Assembly: GCA_017794825.1 (NCBI GenBank)
Contig: CP051237.1
Coordinates: 310,001 to 374,000 of the forward strand
From: Pararhizobium sp.
GTDB taxonomy: Bacteria > Pseudomonadota > Alphaproteobacteria > Rhizobiales > Rhizobiaceae
Length of the DNA stretch: 64,000 nt
Direction of reading: 5' to 3'
Shown: one piece after another, positions 43,454 through 52,763 of the stretch
Layout: every line of letters starts with the position of its first letter
How positions within the stretch are numbered: position 1 is the first letter of the stretch
Notes under the pieces: model-generated
The model's input: only the letters and a program-made list of their open reading frames with translations
What the model was told of the DNA's origin: nothing
Database searches by the model: none
Made by a program: the position numbers and the translations under genes

Positions 43454-44587
43454 ATGAAATTGGTCGACCTGTATTGCGGGTGTGGAGGCTTTTCTCTCGG
43501 GGCACACAATGCGGGTTTTGAAGTCGTTGCCGCATACGACAATGACGAGATACTGACGTCGTCATTTCCACGCAATTTTCCAAACACAAAATTGATTCTG
43601 AAGGATATTTCGACGCTTTCCGGGCGAGATATTATGAATGTTGTTGGCAACGACATCGTGGGAATATTCGGTGGCCCACCGTGCCAAGGTTTTAGCGAGA
43701 TAGGACGGAGATCGCCATCGGACCCAAGGCGCGAGCTGCTTGGTCACTTCTTTCGCATCGTTGCAGAGGTAAAGCCGACTTTTTTCGTTATGGAGAACGT
43801 TCGCGGCCTAGCTAATCCTGAATCTCTTCCGGTGCTGGAAAGAGCACTCGCTTTGGTCCAACCCGATTATGACATTTTGGGCCCACATATCTGGGATGCT
43901 GCACAATTCGGCGCAGCGACAAAAAGAAATCGGATGTTTGTTATAGGAACGCACAAAGACCTCAATGCACCGCTTAGAGTGGATGGCATAGAGGCACAAA
44001 AAAAACCTGCAGCGACCGTAAAAGCTGCACTTGCTGACCTTTCAAACGCCAGTCCCTTACCGGAACTGCCACTGCTTTTCGGTTATGATCGGTGGAAGAT
44101 TAAGAGGCGCGGAGCTCCATCTAGGTATGCTCGTTCTCTCCAGGCAAACGATAAAACTTTTACGGGGCATCGATTAACTACGCACACCCAAGCGGTGATT
44201 AACCGATTTAGATCTATTGCTCAGGGTGAAATTGACCCAGTTGGAAGGCATCCTAGATTGGAATGGGGAGGCCAATGCCCAACACTTCGCGCGGGTACAG
44301 GATCTGACAAAGGCTCTTATCAATCCGTACGCCCCATACACCCAGAGGAAAGCCGGGTTATTACAGTCCGAGAAGCAGCTAGATTGCAAGGATTTCCCGA
44401 TTACCATTTATTTCATCCCACCATCTGGCATAGTTTTCGAATGATCGGAAACAGTGTGTCTCCGATCATTGGAACGGCGATATTTAAAGCGATACGCAAT
44501 CACTTGGAGCTGGCCGGAACAATATCGAAAAAAGACTACGCTCAAGAGTTTAGTGTGCAGGAGCCATTTGTCGTAGCTGCCGAGTAA
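43454..44587 (+). CDS. DNA cytosine-5 methyltransferase (cargo cassette gene 1)
   Basis: 377 residues. Motif I VDLYCGCGGFSLGAHNAGF (residues 3-21), catalytic motif IV GPPCQGFSEIGR with the Cys near residue 76, motif VI FVMENVRGL, motif VIII KRNRMFVIG, and motifs IX/X with REAARLQGFPDYHLF and IGNSVSPIIG. It methylates cytosine at an unknown target, protecting DNA from a partner nuclease. The gene is much AT-richer than the flanking scaffold and capsid genes. The next gene, vsr, follows after five bases. Confidence 0.93.
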   Translation: MKLVDLYCGCGGFSLGAHNAGFEVVAAYDNDEILTSSFPRNFPNTKLILKDISTLSGRDIMNVVGNDIVGIFGGPPCQGFSEIGRRSPSDPRRELLGHFFRIVAEVKPTFFVMENVRGLANPESLPVLERALALVQPDYDILGPHIWDAAQFGAATKRNRMFVIGTHKDLNAPLRVDGIEAQKKPAATVKAALADLSNASPLPELPLLFGYDRWKIKRRGAPSRYARSLQANDKTFTGHRLTTHTQAVINRFRSIAQGEIDPVGRHPRLEWGGQCPTLRAGTGSDKGSYQSVRPIHPEESRVITVREAARLQGFPDYHLFHPTIWHSFRMIGNSVSPIIGTAIFKAIRNHLELAGTISKKDYAQEFSVQEPFVVAAE

Positions 44588-44592
44588 AACCG

Positions 44593-45024
44593 TTGACAGA
44601 TAGACTATCTCGTTCACATAGGTCCTGGCTTATGTCTCGGGTACCGTCGAAAAATAGTAGCGCTGAGATGCGGGTTCGATCAGCTGCACATCGAAAGAAA
44701 CTGCGATTCCGCGTTCATCGTTGCGATTTGCCTGGCACTCCTGATCTTGTGTTTCCGAAATGGCGAGTTGCCATTTTCGTACACGGTTGCTTTTGGCACA
44801 GGCATCCAGGATGCAAAAAAGCCTCTATGCCGAAAAGCAGACAAGACTTCTGGCGTCGAAAGTTCGACAGAAATATACAACGTGATGAGGAAAATATCGA
44901 AGCCTTGCAAACTTTAGGTTGGCAAACCGAGGTTATCTGGGAATGCGAAACAAAATCAGCGGATATTCTGGGCAGTCGTCTCAATCAGATTTTTGAGTTG
45001 AGTGACGATACAGCACAACCATGA
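44593..45024 (+). CDS. vsr: Very short patch repair endonuclease Vsr (cargo cassette gene 2)
   Basis: 143 residues from a TTG, which gives the family-typical start MTDRLSRSHRSWLMSRVPSK. Further hallmarks: AEMRVRSAAHRKKLRFRVH, LPGTPDLVFPKWRVAIFVHGCFWHRHPGC with the catalytic Asp and zinc-binding Cys/His, and GWQTEVIWECE. Vsr nicks at T:G mismatches created by deamination of 5-methylcytosine, so it usually travels with a cytosine methyltransferase. It overlaps the next gene by four bases. Confidence 0.92.
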   Translation: MTDRLSRSHRSWLMSRVPSKNSSAEMRVRSAAHRKKLRFRVHRCDLPGTPDLVFPKWRVAIFVHGCFWHRHPGCKKASMPKSRQDFWRRKFDRNIQRDEENIEALQTLGWQTEVIWECETKSADILGSRLNQIFELSDDTAQP

Positions 45025-45968
45025 AAGCCGTTCTAGATACCAAACCTCAGTCAATATATGACGACGAGATTGAGAGCCGCTATCATTTTCCCCTACGCTA
45101 TTTGAATCTTTTGAGAGAATGCGTTGGCGACTGGGTCGTATTTCGGCGCCCACGTGCCAGTGGAGAGGGTATTGCATATATTGGAGTTGGCAAGGTGAGT
45201 GGCCTCGCTCCAGACAGCGCTAATCCACAAAACTACTATGCTTCGATAAGTGATTTTTTGAAGTTTGATCGCCCCGTAGCATGGAGGGAAAACGGTCGCT
45301 ATGCGGAACAGGCTCTCAGAAGTATCGAAAACGTCCCCCAGGTCGGGCTTTACCTACGTGGCAAGTCCGTTAGGAAACTCGAAGAAGAAGATTTTTCGGA
45401 TATTGTATTAGCTGGCCTATCAATCACATTAGATCCAATGAACGCTGGAACGCTCGGCCTCGACGCGCAGAGTGTCGACACCTACACTTGGAGTATTCTA
45501 CATCCAGAAACCGAAAACTTCTCTCGACGAACTACCGCATTGGTTGTTAATAGAAAAGTTCGCGATGCAAATTTTAGGCGAGCAGTATGTGAAGCCTACG
45601 AAAATCGTTGTGCAGTAACCGGATTAAGGATCGTTGACGGGGGAGGACGATCTGAAGTGCAAGCGGCTCATATTCAACCTGTAAGTTTCGGCGGTCCTGA
45701 TGTTGTTCAGAATGGAATTGCACTGTGCGCAACCGTACATTGGCTTTTTGACAGGCATCTGATTTCTATCGGCGAGGATTATCGAATACTAACCTGTAAA
45801 GACAAAATACCTTCCGAGTTAAGACAACTTTTCGCCCAACATTCAAATCGTGTTCTCCTTCCCGCAGATTCGAGATTATGGCCACGCCAAACATATTTGG
45901 AGAAGCATCGAATGCAATTCCTGCAACTCAACATAGGAGAGGCAAATGGCGCAGTTAGTTCCGACTAA
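45021..45968 (+). CDS. HNH endonuclease, probable restriction enzyme (cargo cassette gene 3)
   Basis: 315 residues. The N-terminal ~110 residues (DWVVFRRPRASGEGIAYIGVGKV) resemble a PUA/EVE-like recognition domain. The C-terminal HNH nuclease is clear: CAVTGLRIVDGG, then VQAAHIQPVSFGGPDVVQNGIALC and HWLFDRHLISI (about residues 197-250), with the His-Asn-His order. Placed between a methyltransferase/Vsr pair and an ATPase gene, it is the likely restriction nuclease. It overlaps vsr by 4 bases and the ATPase gene by 23. Confidence 0.85.
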   Translation: MKAVLDTKPQSIYDDEIESRYHFPLRYLNLLRECVGDWVVFRRPRASGEGIAYIGVGKVSGLAPDSANPQNYYASISDFLKFDRPVAWRENGRYAEQALRSIENVPQVGLYLRGKSVRKLEEEDFSDIVLAGLSITLDPMNAGTLGLDAQSVDTYTWSILHPETENFSRRTTALVVNRKVRDANFRRAVCEAYENRCAVTGLRIVDGGGRSEVQAAHIQPVSFGGPDVVQNGIALCATVHWLFDRHLISIGEDYRILTCKDKIPSELRQLFAQHSNRVLLPADSRLWPRQTYLEKHRMQFLQLNIGEANGAVSSD

Positions 45969-47295
45969 TGAGGCTGACCTTACAAAGGTTGATGCATCTC
46001 CAACGAAGGAATTTTTCGTCGATATCATAACTAAAGATATACAACTGGATGAGGCCATTCAGGACCTAGTAGATAACTGTATCGACGGGGCAAAACGACT
46101 AAGACCCGGTGTGAATGCAGACTATGAGGGGCTTACTGTGTCCCTTGAGGTAAACTCAGATGGCTTCCGTATCGAGGATAACTGCGGTGGCATTCCTTTG
46201 GATATCGCCCGCAAATATGCATTCAAGTTTGGACGAGCCAAGGGCTTTGAACCAACCTCACATTCAGTCGGTCAATTTGGCGTTGGAATGAAGCGAGCTC
46301 TCTTTAAGATGGGCAGCCAATTCAACGTCATATCCACCGAACCGGAGCATAGTTTCCGTGTATTTGTGGATGTTACTGCCTGGGTCAATGATAATCAGAA
46401 CTGGGATTTCGATGTTAAAGACCTGAAAAGTAAAGCTTATCGCCTCGAAGAAACAGGTACTCGCATCGAAGTGGATCAATTGGCACCCGCTGTTGCGTCT
46501 ACTTTCGGCCAAGAATGGTTCGTCAAGAGATTGCGGCACTCCATCCGAGTGGTGCAGCAACAACCGATGAGGCAAGGACTTGCTATTTCTCTCAATGGAG
46601 AAGCTATCATTCCGACCGACTGGCAGTTGAAGGAGGGGGAAGGTATCGAACCGGCTTTCCGCCGATTCGAGGACGATCTTGGAGCTGCAAATCCCCTTGT
46701 TACCCGGCTTTATGCCGGTGTGGGTGACTCCAATCGAACCTACGCAGGTTGGTATGTCTTTTGTAACGGTAGATGTATTCTCGAAGCAGATCAAGAATCT
46801 ACCACGGGTTGGAATGAGGTAAGTGAGAACGGCGTCAACGTTCCCAAATTCCATGGGCAGTTTGCTAGGTTTCGCGGCTATGCATTCATGGATTCTGATG
46901 ACGCAAGCATTCTTCCGTGGAATACAACAAAAACCGGCCTCGATCTTGAATCCGATGCCTATAGAAGGTTGGTAGGGCGGCTTATAGAGATTACACGTCC
47001 AGTGATCACCTTTTTGAACAACCTCGACGCTGAAAAAGAATTCGAAGACAGCGACAAAGTCCTAAGCATAGCGATTTCGAAAGCTCCTCATGTCGCTCTT
47101 GAGAAGATCGCTGAGCGTCCTGTGTTTAACTACGCACCTCCACCAAAACGCGGTCCTGCTTTGGCCCGTATTAGCTATCAGAAACCGAGAGCAGAAGTTG
47201 AAAAACTAAAAGAAGTTATGGATGCCCAAAGCAATAGGGACTTAGGCGAGAAAACGTTCGAATACGCAGCTTCTAATCTCTCAGAGGAGAGCTGA
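45946..47295 (+). CDS. GHKL (Hsp90/MutL/MORC-like) ATPase (cargo cassette gene 4)
   Basis: 449 residues. N-box LDEAIQDLVDNCIDGAKRL (about residues 35-53), G1 box RIEDNCGGIPLDIARK and G2 box HSVGQFGVGMKRALFKMG form a complete ATP-lid-type fold; the downstream S5-like domain has the switch Lys in LPWNTTKTGLDL. GHKL ATPases close around DNA or a partner on ATP binding; MORC/MutL-type versions are known in some restriction-modification loci. AGGAGAGG precedes the ATG. It ends one base before the last cassette gene. Confidence 0.88.
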   Translation: MAQLVPTNEADLTKVDASPTKEFFVDIITKDIQLDEAIQDLVDNCIDGAKRLRPGVNADYEGLTVSLEVNSDGFRIEDNCGGIPLDIARKYAFKFGRAKGFEPTSHSVGQFGVGMKRALFKMGSQFNVISTEPEHSFRVFVDVTAWVNDNQNWDFDVKDLKSKAYRLEETGTRIEVDQLAPAVASTFGQEWFVKRLRHSIRVVQQQPMRQGLAISLNGEAIIPTDWQLKEGEGIEPAFRRFEDDLGAANPLVTRLYAGVGDSNRTYAGWYVFCNGRCILEADQESTTGWNEVSENGVNVPKFHGQFARFRGYAFMDSDDASILPWNTTKTGLDLESDAYRRLVGRLIEITRPVITFLNNLDAEKEFEDSDKVLSIAISKAPHVALEKIAERPVFNYAPPPKRGPALARISYQKPRAEVEKLKEVMDAQSNRDLGEKTFEYAASNLSEES

Positions 47296-47296
47296 C

Positions 47297-48250
47297 GTGG
47301 CGGGCTCGTTTAAGAAGATCGACTATCGATTGCGCCCAGCTAAGCATGCAGAACGAATCATGCTTATCGACTTGTTTAAAAGGATGCGTTTCGCACCAAT
47401 TGAGACTTACCAGTATATCGGATTTGGCTCGGTGGCATTCATCGACTTCCGAATGGTACATAAAGCTCTAGGTATAAAAGACCTCATAAGCATAGAGGAC
47501 ACAGATGATCGCCACGAGAAAGATCGTTTCCGACACAACAATCCCTATGAAGGGCTACTTCTGCACTTTGGCAACTCTAATGAGGTTCTTCCTAAAATTA
47601 ACTTGAAGAAACAATCACTTGTGTGGCTTGATTACGACGGTTCACTGTCGAAATCGATGGCTAACGATTTGGCGATCGTGGGACGCAATGTGCCCAGCGG
47701 AAGTTTTGTTGCAGTAACATTCCCAGCGTTTATTCAACCTACCGGTCCTTCTCGGGAAACCGAATTAAATCGACTGAAGGAGGAGTTTCCAGATTTTCTG
47801 AAGGAACATGATAAAGCCACCGAGTTGGACGGTCCGAAATACGCTCGGTTTGGTAGGTCTGTTTTAGGCGCTCTTCTTGAAAAAGCAGTGTCCGACGCAG
47901 ACGCAGGACATCAAGACCCAGAACAGATAAGGAGCGTTAAACAGATTTGTTTCTTCAAGTACAGAGATGGTATTCCGATGGCTACCATCGGTTGGCTGAT
48001 CATCTCAAAATCCGATGCCGAAACATTCGACATGTGTAATTTCGACGACTTAAACTACGTACGCACGGGAAACGAGCCGTTTCAAATCAAAATCCCCCTC
48101 ATAACTCCCCTTGAAGTCCGCGAAATGGAAAGAAGATTGCCCAATTTAGACACTGCCAACGATCTAAATTGGATCCCAAAGGAAGAACGGTCGAACTTTC
48201 TGAACGTCTATCGCTATCTTCCTCACTTTGCATCGGTTGAGCAAATCTAA
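47297..48250 (+). CDS. Rossmann-fold, methyltransferase-like protein of unknown function (cargo cassette gene 5)
   Basis: 317 residues from a GTG at 47297. The pattern YIGFGSVAFIDFRMVHKALGI (about residues 37-57), then LISIEDTD and the strand SLVWLDYDGSLSKSM resembles motif I, the acidic end of strand 2 and motif IV of an SAM-dependent methyltransferase, but the Gly-rich loop is GFGS rather than GxGxG and no catalytic NPPY/PC is visible. It could be a divergent or inactive methyltransferase or a sensor. The one-base spacing suggests it works with the GHKL ATPase. I do not recognise a characterised family. Confidence 0.6.
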   Translation: MAGSFKKIDYRLRPAKHAERIMLIDLFKRMRFAPIETYQYIGFGSVAFIDFRMVHKALGIKDLISIEDTDDRHEKDRFRHNNPYEGLLLHFGNSNEVLPKINLKKQSLVWLDYDGSLSKSMANDLAIVGRNVPSGSFVAVTFPAFIQPTGPSRETELNRLKEEFPDFLKEHDKATELDGPKYARFGRSVLGALLEKAVSDADAGHQDPEQIRSVKQICFFKYRDGIPMATIGWLIISKSDAETFDMCNFDDLNYVRTGNEPFQIKIPLITPLEVREMERRLPNLDTANDLNWIPKEERSNFLNVYRYLPHFASVEQI

Positions 48251-48400
48251 CTGCACTTAACCCTCCCCTCCTTCCCCCATCATTGACCCTGCGGCGGGTG
48301 CGACCCGGCCACGCTGCGGGCTATCCTTCACCGGACCCCGCGGCCGGCCGGCTCTATCGGCCCCGATGCGTGAACCGAAATCTCATTCAGGGGTCATTCA

Positions 48401-49294
48401 ATGGCAGATCAGATCGAAGCCTGGTTCCGTGAGCTCATCAAGGACAAGGTGACCGTCGCCATGCAGGCGCATGGCGGCATGCTCGACGGCACAATGATGT
48501 CGGGCGACACACAGGCGAACACCGTCAAATTTCCAATCATCGGACGAACCGAGGTCTACAAGCTGACCGGGGCTATCGAACCGGTGCCGACCAGCGGACC
48601 GGATCTCACCACCGTGCAGGTCACCCTCGAAGACTTCGAGGCATCCGCATGGTGGCGCACGCAGGACGCCTACAAGGCCGGACCTTCGGAGAAGGATTCC
48701 CTCTCCAAGATCCTGACCTATGCGGTGCGTCGAAAGCGCGACACGATCAAGCTCGACGCAGTCGCGACCTTCGCCGAAGTGGACAACGACGTCTCCACTA
48801 TCGGCGACGGAACGGACATTCCGGACCTGCTGCACTTCGAGCAGGGACGCGCCGAGATCGCCGGCGCGGGCGCAAGCTCGGAAGACGAGGAAGGCGGCGT
48901 TTTCGTGCCGATGCCGGCCATGTGGTTCAGCCAGCTCAAATTCTACAAGGAATTCGCCGACGCGCAGTGGGTCGGCAGCGAGGACGCGCCCTTTTCCAAG
49001 CGCCAGCGCACGAAGATGCGCACGCTTCAGGGGGTGACCTATATCGAGTGCCCGGACGAGTATTTCACCGGGCCGGACGATACATCGCTCTACACCCACA
49101 TGTGGGCGAAACCCGCCATGGGCGCCGAAACGCCTTGGAACCAGGAACAGGCATCGCTCTCCCAGCACCAGGAACTGCAGGGCTCTCCCTGGCTCGCCAA
49201 GACCGGCGTCGGCGGGGCGGCCATCGGCATTCAGGGCAAGGCGGTGAAACGCTTCTGGCTGAAGAAGATCACCGCGCCGACCCGTCCCGAATAA
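48401..49294 (+). CDS. Major capsid protein
   Basis: 297 residues. Begins MADQIEAWFRELIKDKVTV and contains an HK97-like core (VKFPIIGRTEVYKLTGAIEP, ASAWWRTQDAYKAG, FYKEFADAQWVG, ALGI-type end GIQGKAVKRFWLKKI). The position after scaffold/cargo and before the head-tail genes supports the call. An 150-base leader with a GC-rich run and a good start region precedes it. Confidence 0.8.
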   Translation: MADQIEAWFRELIKDKVTVAMQAHGGMLDGTMMSGDTQANTVKFPIIGRTEVYKLTGAIEPVPTSGPDLTTVQVTLEDFEASAWWRTQDAYKAGPSEKDSLSKILTYAVRRKRDTIKLDAVATFAEVDNDVSTIGDGTDIPDLLHFEQGRAEIAGAGASSEDEEGGVFVPMPAMWFSQLKFYKEFADAQWVGSEDAPFSKRQRTKMRTLQGVTYIECPDEYFTGPDDTSLYTHMWAKPAMGAETPWNQEQASLSQHQELQGSPWLAKTGVGGAAIGIQGKAVKRFWLKKITAPTRPE

Positions 49295-49352
49295 TCGCTC
49301 TCCCGCGTCCGGCCCGGCCGGGCGCTCCCTTCATTTTTCGAGGATTTTTCAG

Positions 49353-49631
49353 ATGTCTTTCAACATCCGCCATCTCGGCCTTATCAGGACCGCGCCTTTT
49401 GGCACCAACCTGCATGTCGGCTTCTACACCTATGCGACCGTGGATCTGGCCGCGACGGTTCTCGCCGCCGGCTATTTCAACGACGCCCGAGAGAAGCTGA
49501 ACCAAAACGACGTGATCGACTGCGTGTGCGCTGCCGATGGCGACGGCGAGCGCGTGAAAGTGCTGGTCACCGCCGTTCCGGCGACTGGCAATGTGACTGT
49601 CGCGGTCGATACCGACACTTCGAGCGCGTAA
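49353..49631 (+). CDS. Small phage head protein (possible decoration protein)
   Basis: 92 residues, predicted mostly beta: LHVGFYTYATVDLAATVLAAGYFNDA, then RVKVLVTAVPATGNVTVAVD. Small beta-rich proteins right after the capsid gene often sit on the outside of the head. Function inferred from position only. Confidence 0.6.
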   Translation: MSFNIRHLGLIRTAPFGTNLHVGFYTYATVDLAATVLAAGYFNDAREKLNQNDVIDCVCAADGDGERVKVLVTAVPATGNVTVAVDTDTSSA

Positions 49632-49647
49632 GACAGGGTGCGGCGGC

Positions 49648-50307
49648 ATGAGCTATCAGCGCGACAAGGTCCATATCGTCAACAATGCGCTCGTCATGCA
49701 TCTTGGCTTGCCGGGCAATTACACGACGGATGCGGGCGACCGGATCGGCAATATCGTCGATCAGGTCTGGACGCTGACGGTCGCCTATTGCTTCGGGCTG
49801 ACCGACTGGTCGTTCTGCCGCCGCACCGACAAGCTGACCCTCAATTCCGAAACGCCTGTCAATGGCTGGGCCTACGCCTTCGATCTGCCCGGCGACCGGC
49901 TGGGCGATCCGCTGAAATTCCTGATCGACACGCAAGACGAACGGCCGCTGCGCGACTTCACGATCGAGGGCGACAAGGTCTATTGCGACGTCGATGCGCT
50001 GTGGTGCCGCTGCAAGGTGCTGCGCGACCCGCGCGACTGGGATGACGGTTTCGCCGACGCATTCACGACCGTGCTCGCCGCGCGTCTCTCCGTGCCGCTG
50101 AAACAGGATTTCGACTTGCGCCGGACGTTGCTCGTCGAAGCTTTCGGCCAACGGCCGGACGAGCTAAGCGGCGGCACGTTCGGCAGACTGATCGCGCATC
50201 ATCGCGCAGCGCAGCCGCTGGCCTCGCCACACTACGCCACCGACCCGCTGACCGACGCGCATGGCGGCCGCGCGGCGATCGGCTCCAGCTGGTCCGGCCG
50301 ATGGTAG
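49648..50307 (+). CDS. Tail tubular protein A-like (T7 gp11-like)
   Basis: 219 residues. Family-typical text: NALVMHLGLPGNYTTDAGDRIGNIVDQVW, WSFCRRTDKLTLNSETPVNGWAYAFDLPGD and CDVDALWCRCKVLRDPRDWDDGFADAFTTVLAARLSVPL. Forms the upper tail ring below the portal. It overlaps the tubular protein B gene by seven bases. Confidence 0.82.
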   Translation: MSYQRDKVHIVNNALVMHLGLPGNYTTDAGDRIGNIVDQVWTLTVAYCFGLTDWSFCRRTDKLTLNSETPVNGWAYAFDLPGDRLGDPLKFLIDTQDERPLRDFTIEGDKVYCDVDALWCRCKVLRDPRDWDDGFADAFTTVLAARLSVPLKQDFDLRRTLLVEAFGQRPDELSGGTFGRLIAHHRAAQPLASPHYATDPLTDAHGGRAAIGSSWSGRW

Positions 50308-52763
50308 TTTCGCCCGCGACGCATGTGCGCTCGGTCAACGCCGGTGAGTTCGATCCGGACGCGCAGGCGCGCTACGACATCAAGCAATATTATTCGGGCG
50401 CCACCCGCATGAAAGGCTTTGAGCCGGTGCCGCAATCCGGCTTTCGCCTGATGGGCGGCACGGTGCATATCGGCGTCGCGCGCAATTATCTCAATTCAAT
50501 CGCGATTACCGATGCGGCCGTTACCGGCGGCGCGCTGGACGGCAGCGATCAGGTGATCTGGTCCGGCGTGATCGACGACACGGTGGCCGTGGTTTTCGTC
50601 AAGAATATCAACCTGTCGGACAATTCCGCTGAATTTTCGATTCAGGCGCAGATCGATGGCGGATGGACGACGATCAAGGGACCGTACCCGGCCGGGACAA
50701 GCGCCCTCTCCTTCACCGCAGCCTTCGAGCCAGGCGAAGGACAGGCGGCGACGGGACTGCGCATTCTCGCAGACTTTACAGGCGCTGCGGAGGTTTCCAT
50801 TGACAGCGTCGCCGCATGGACGGAAGCGACGACGCAGCACACCCCGCGCCACGTGGCGCTGAAGGCCGATGACGGGACAAGCTATTCCTGTTTCGTGAGC
50901 GCAGGCGTCGCCGACTTCTACACGTCGGACGGCTATTGCGGCTCCTGCAGGCTCGATGCGATCACGGCTTCGATGGTCGCCGATCTCGGCTTCTACGCCG
51001 AAGCGGACACGATCGGGATCTTTCATCCGTCGACCGTCGCCACACAACGCATCCGCCGCTTCGACAGCGACCATGCCTGGGGGATCGACGACTGGCCCTA
51101 CGAGGACATTCCGGAGGTCGATCTTGGCGAGGAATACGAGAAGACCGACGACGAATGGGAGCTGTTCTTCCGCTGGACGCTCGACCGCATCCAGACCAGT
51201 TCGCAGATGTACATCTCTATCGTGGTCGATGACGACACGACGCCCTCGATCGCTCATTCCGACACGGCCGGCGGCGACGCGATCGGCTTCGGCGATTTCA
51301 CAAGCGACACCTGGGACGTGTTCGCCGGCGACATCCAGACGGCGCTTGAAAACCTCGCCTCCCTCGGCGAAGGCGTGACAGTGAGCGATCAGGGCGCGGT
51401 CGGGCCGAATTGCCGGCGCATGACCGTGACGTTCGGCGGCGACCTGACGGGCGCCGAATACAATTTTTCGGCGCTTATCCCGAACACATCCGATGCTTCC
51501 GTGTTGCCAACGCATACGCAGATCGGCGAGACAGAAGGCGAAGACCTGTTTTCCGAAACGCGCGGCTACCCCGGCATTGCGGCGCTCGTCTCTGACCGGC
51601 TGGTCTATGGCCGCATTCCGGCCGTGACCGGCGCGCTGGCGCTTTCCTCGGTCGGCAGCTATTTCGATCTCGATATAACCGGACAGGCGGATTCGGCGGC
51701 AAGGCTCGACAAGCTGCGCTCGCAGATCTCCGAAACGGTGCTGGCCGTCAAGGAAGCGAAATACATGCTCGTCTTCACCGACCGGCAGACCTATTTCGCG
51801 TCGAACCGCACCATCGAGCGCAACACGCCGCTGACCTTCGTGGTGACCAACGAAGTCGGGATTCGTGAAAACACGATGCCGATCGATCTGGACGGCTATG
51901 TCTTCTACGTCACCAACAATGGCGAGCAGGTCTACAGCCTCAAATATGACGAGTTCAATGTCGGCTTCGAAGCCAATATCGAGAGCCTGCTTGCCTCGCA
52001 TCTGATTTCCGGCGTGGTCCGCACCGTGCGTCAGGCCTCCGCACACGACCAGGACGCGGCCAAGATGTGGATCCTGCGCGACGACGGGCGGCTCGTCTCC
52101 GGACAGATCATCTCGAAACAGAACATCACCGGCTTCTGCGAATGGCGCACGGCCGATGACGGGCTGGTGCGCGAGATCGGCGTCGACGGCGACAATTGCC
52201 TGTGGCTCTCCATCGAGCGCGACGGGACCATTCACCACGAGTTCTACGACACCGACCAGCTTTTCCAGTCGGCCGTCACCTCGACCTCCGATCTGGCCGG
52301 CCTTGTGACCGTGCCGGAGCGGATGGAAGGCGCGACTGTGTGGGCCGAAGCCGACGGGTTCATTCTTGGTCCCTTCACGGTCAGCGACGCAGCGATCGAT
52401 CTCGGCGACTGGTTTGACGGCGACATCACGGTTGGCCGCTGGATCGCGCCAATCTGGGAGAGCCTGCCGCAACCGCTGATCCTGCGCGACGAGACGATCC
52501 TGTTCCGGCCGGGCCGCATCCACACCGTGACGCCCTACATCGTTGACACCACGTCTATCGCGATTGGCGCGAACGGCCTCGACGCGGAAGATTTTCCGCT
52601 CGACGAAATCACCGATCCTGTTGACGAACCGATGCCGGCGAAGACGAAGCGGCTTACTGTGCCGGGCCTGCTAGGCTCTCAGGAAGGCCCGACCGTGACG
52701 ATTACACAGACGCGGCCGGGCTCGTTGCGCGTGCGCGACCTTGGAATGGAGGCAAAGCTCTGA
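50301..52763 (+). CDS. Tail tubular protein B-like (T7 gp12-like)
   Basis: 820 residues, the expected size. It begins near RSVNAGEFDPDAQARYDIKQYYSGATRMKGFEPVPQSGFR, the family start, and contains YLVFTD-like KYMLVFTDRQTYFASN and VVRTVRQASAHDQDAAKMWILRDDG. Forms the nozzle of the short tail. The stop shares one base pair set with the next start (TGATGG). Confidence 0.85.
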   Translation: MVVSPATHVRSVNAGEFDPDAQARYDIKQYYSGATRMKGFEPVPQSGFRLMGGTVHIGVARNYLNSIAITDAAVTGGALDGSDQVIWSGVIDDTVAVVFVKNINLSDNSAEFSIQAQIDGGWTTIKGPYPAGTSALSFTAAFEPGEGQAATGLRILADFTGAAEVSIDSVAAWTEATTQHTPRHVALKADDGTSYSCFVSAGVADFYTSDGYCGSCRLDAITASMVADLGFYAEADTIGIFHPSTVATQRIRRFDSDHAWGIDDWPYEDIPEVDLGEEYEKTDDEWELFFRWTLDRIQTSSQMYISIVVDDDTTPSIAHSDTAGGDAIGFGDFTSDTWDVFAGDIQTALENLASLGEGVTVSDQGAVGPNCRRMTVTFGGDLTGAEYNFSALIPNTSDASVLPTHTQIGETEGEDLFSETRGYPGIAALVSDRLVYGRIPAVTGALALSSVGSYFDLDITGQADSAARLDKLRSQISETVLAVKEAKYMLVFTDRQTYFASNRTIERNTPLTFVVTNEVGIRENTMPIDLDGYVFYVTNNGEQVYSLKYDEFNVGFEANIESLLASHLISGVVRTVRQASAHDQDAAKMWILRDDGRLVSGQIISKQNITGFCEWRTADDGLVREIGVDGDNCLWLSIERDGTIHHEFYDTDQLFQSAVTSTSDLAGLVTVPERMEGATVWAEADGFILGPFTVSDAAIDLGDWFDGDITVGRWIAPIWESLPQPLILRDETILFRPGRIHTVTPYIVDTTSIAIGANGLDAEDFPLDEITDPVDEPMPAKTKRLTVPGLLGSQEGPTVTITQTRPGSLRVRDLGMEAKL

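Noticed and set aside
43454..45024. dcm-vsr considered as an ordinary solitary host methyltransferase pair
   Set aside because: The genes lie inside a phage head operon and are tightly coupled to an HNH nuclease, a GHKL ATPase and a fifth gene, so they belong to a larger mobile cassette.
50496..52523. 675-residue minus-strand open frame opposite tail tubular protein B
   Set aside because: Antisense shadow with Arg/Asp/His-rich composition and no motifs.
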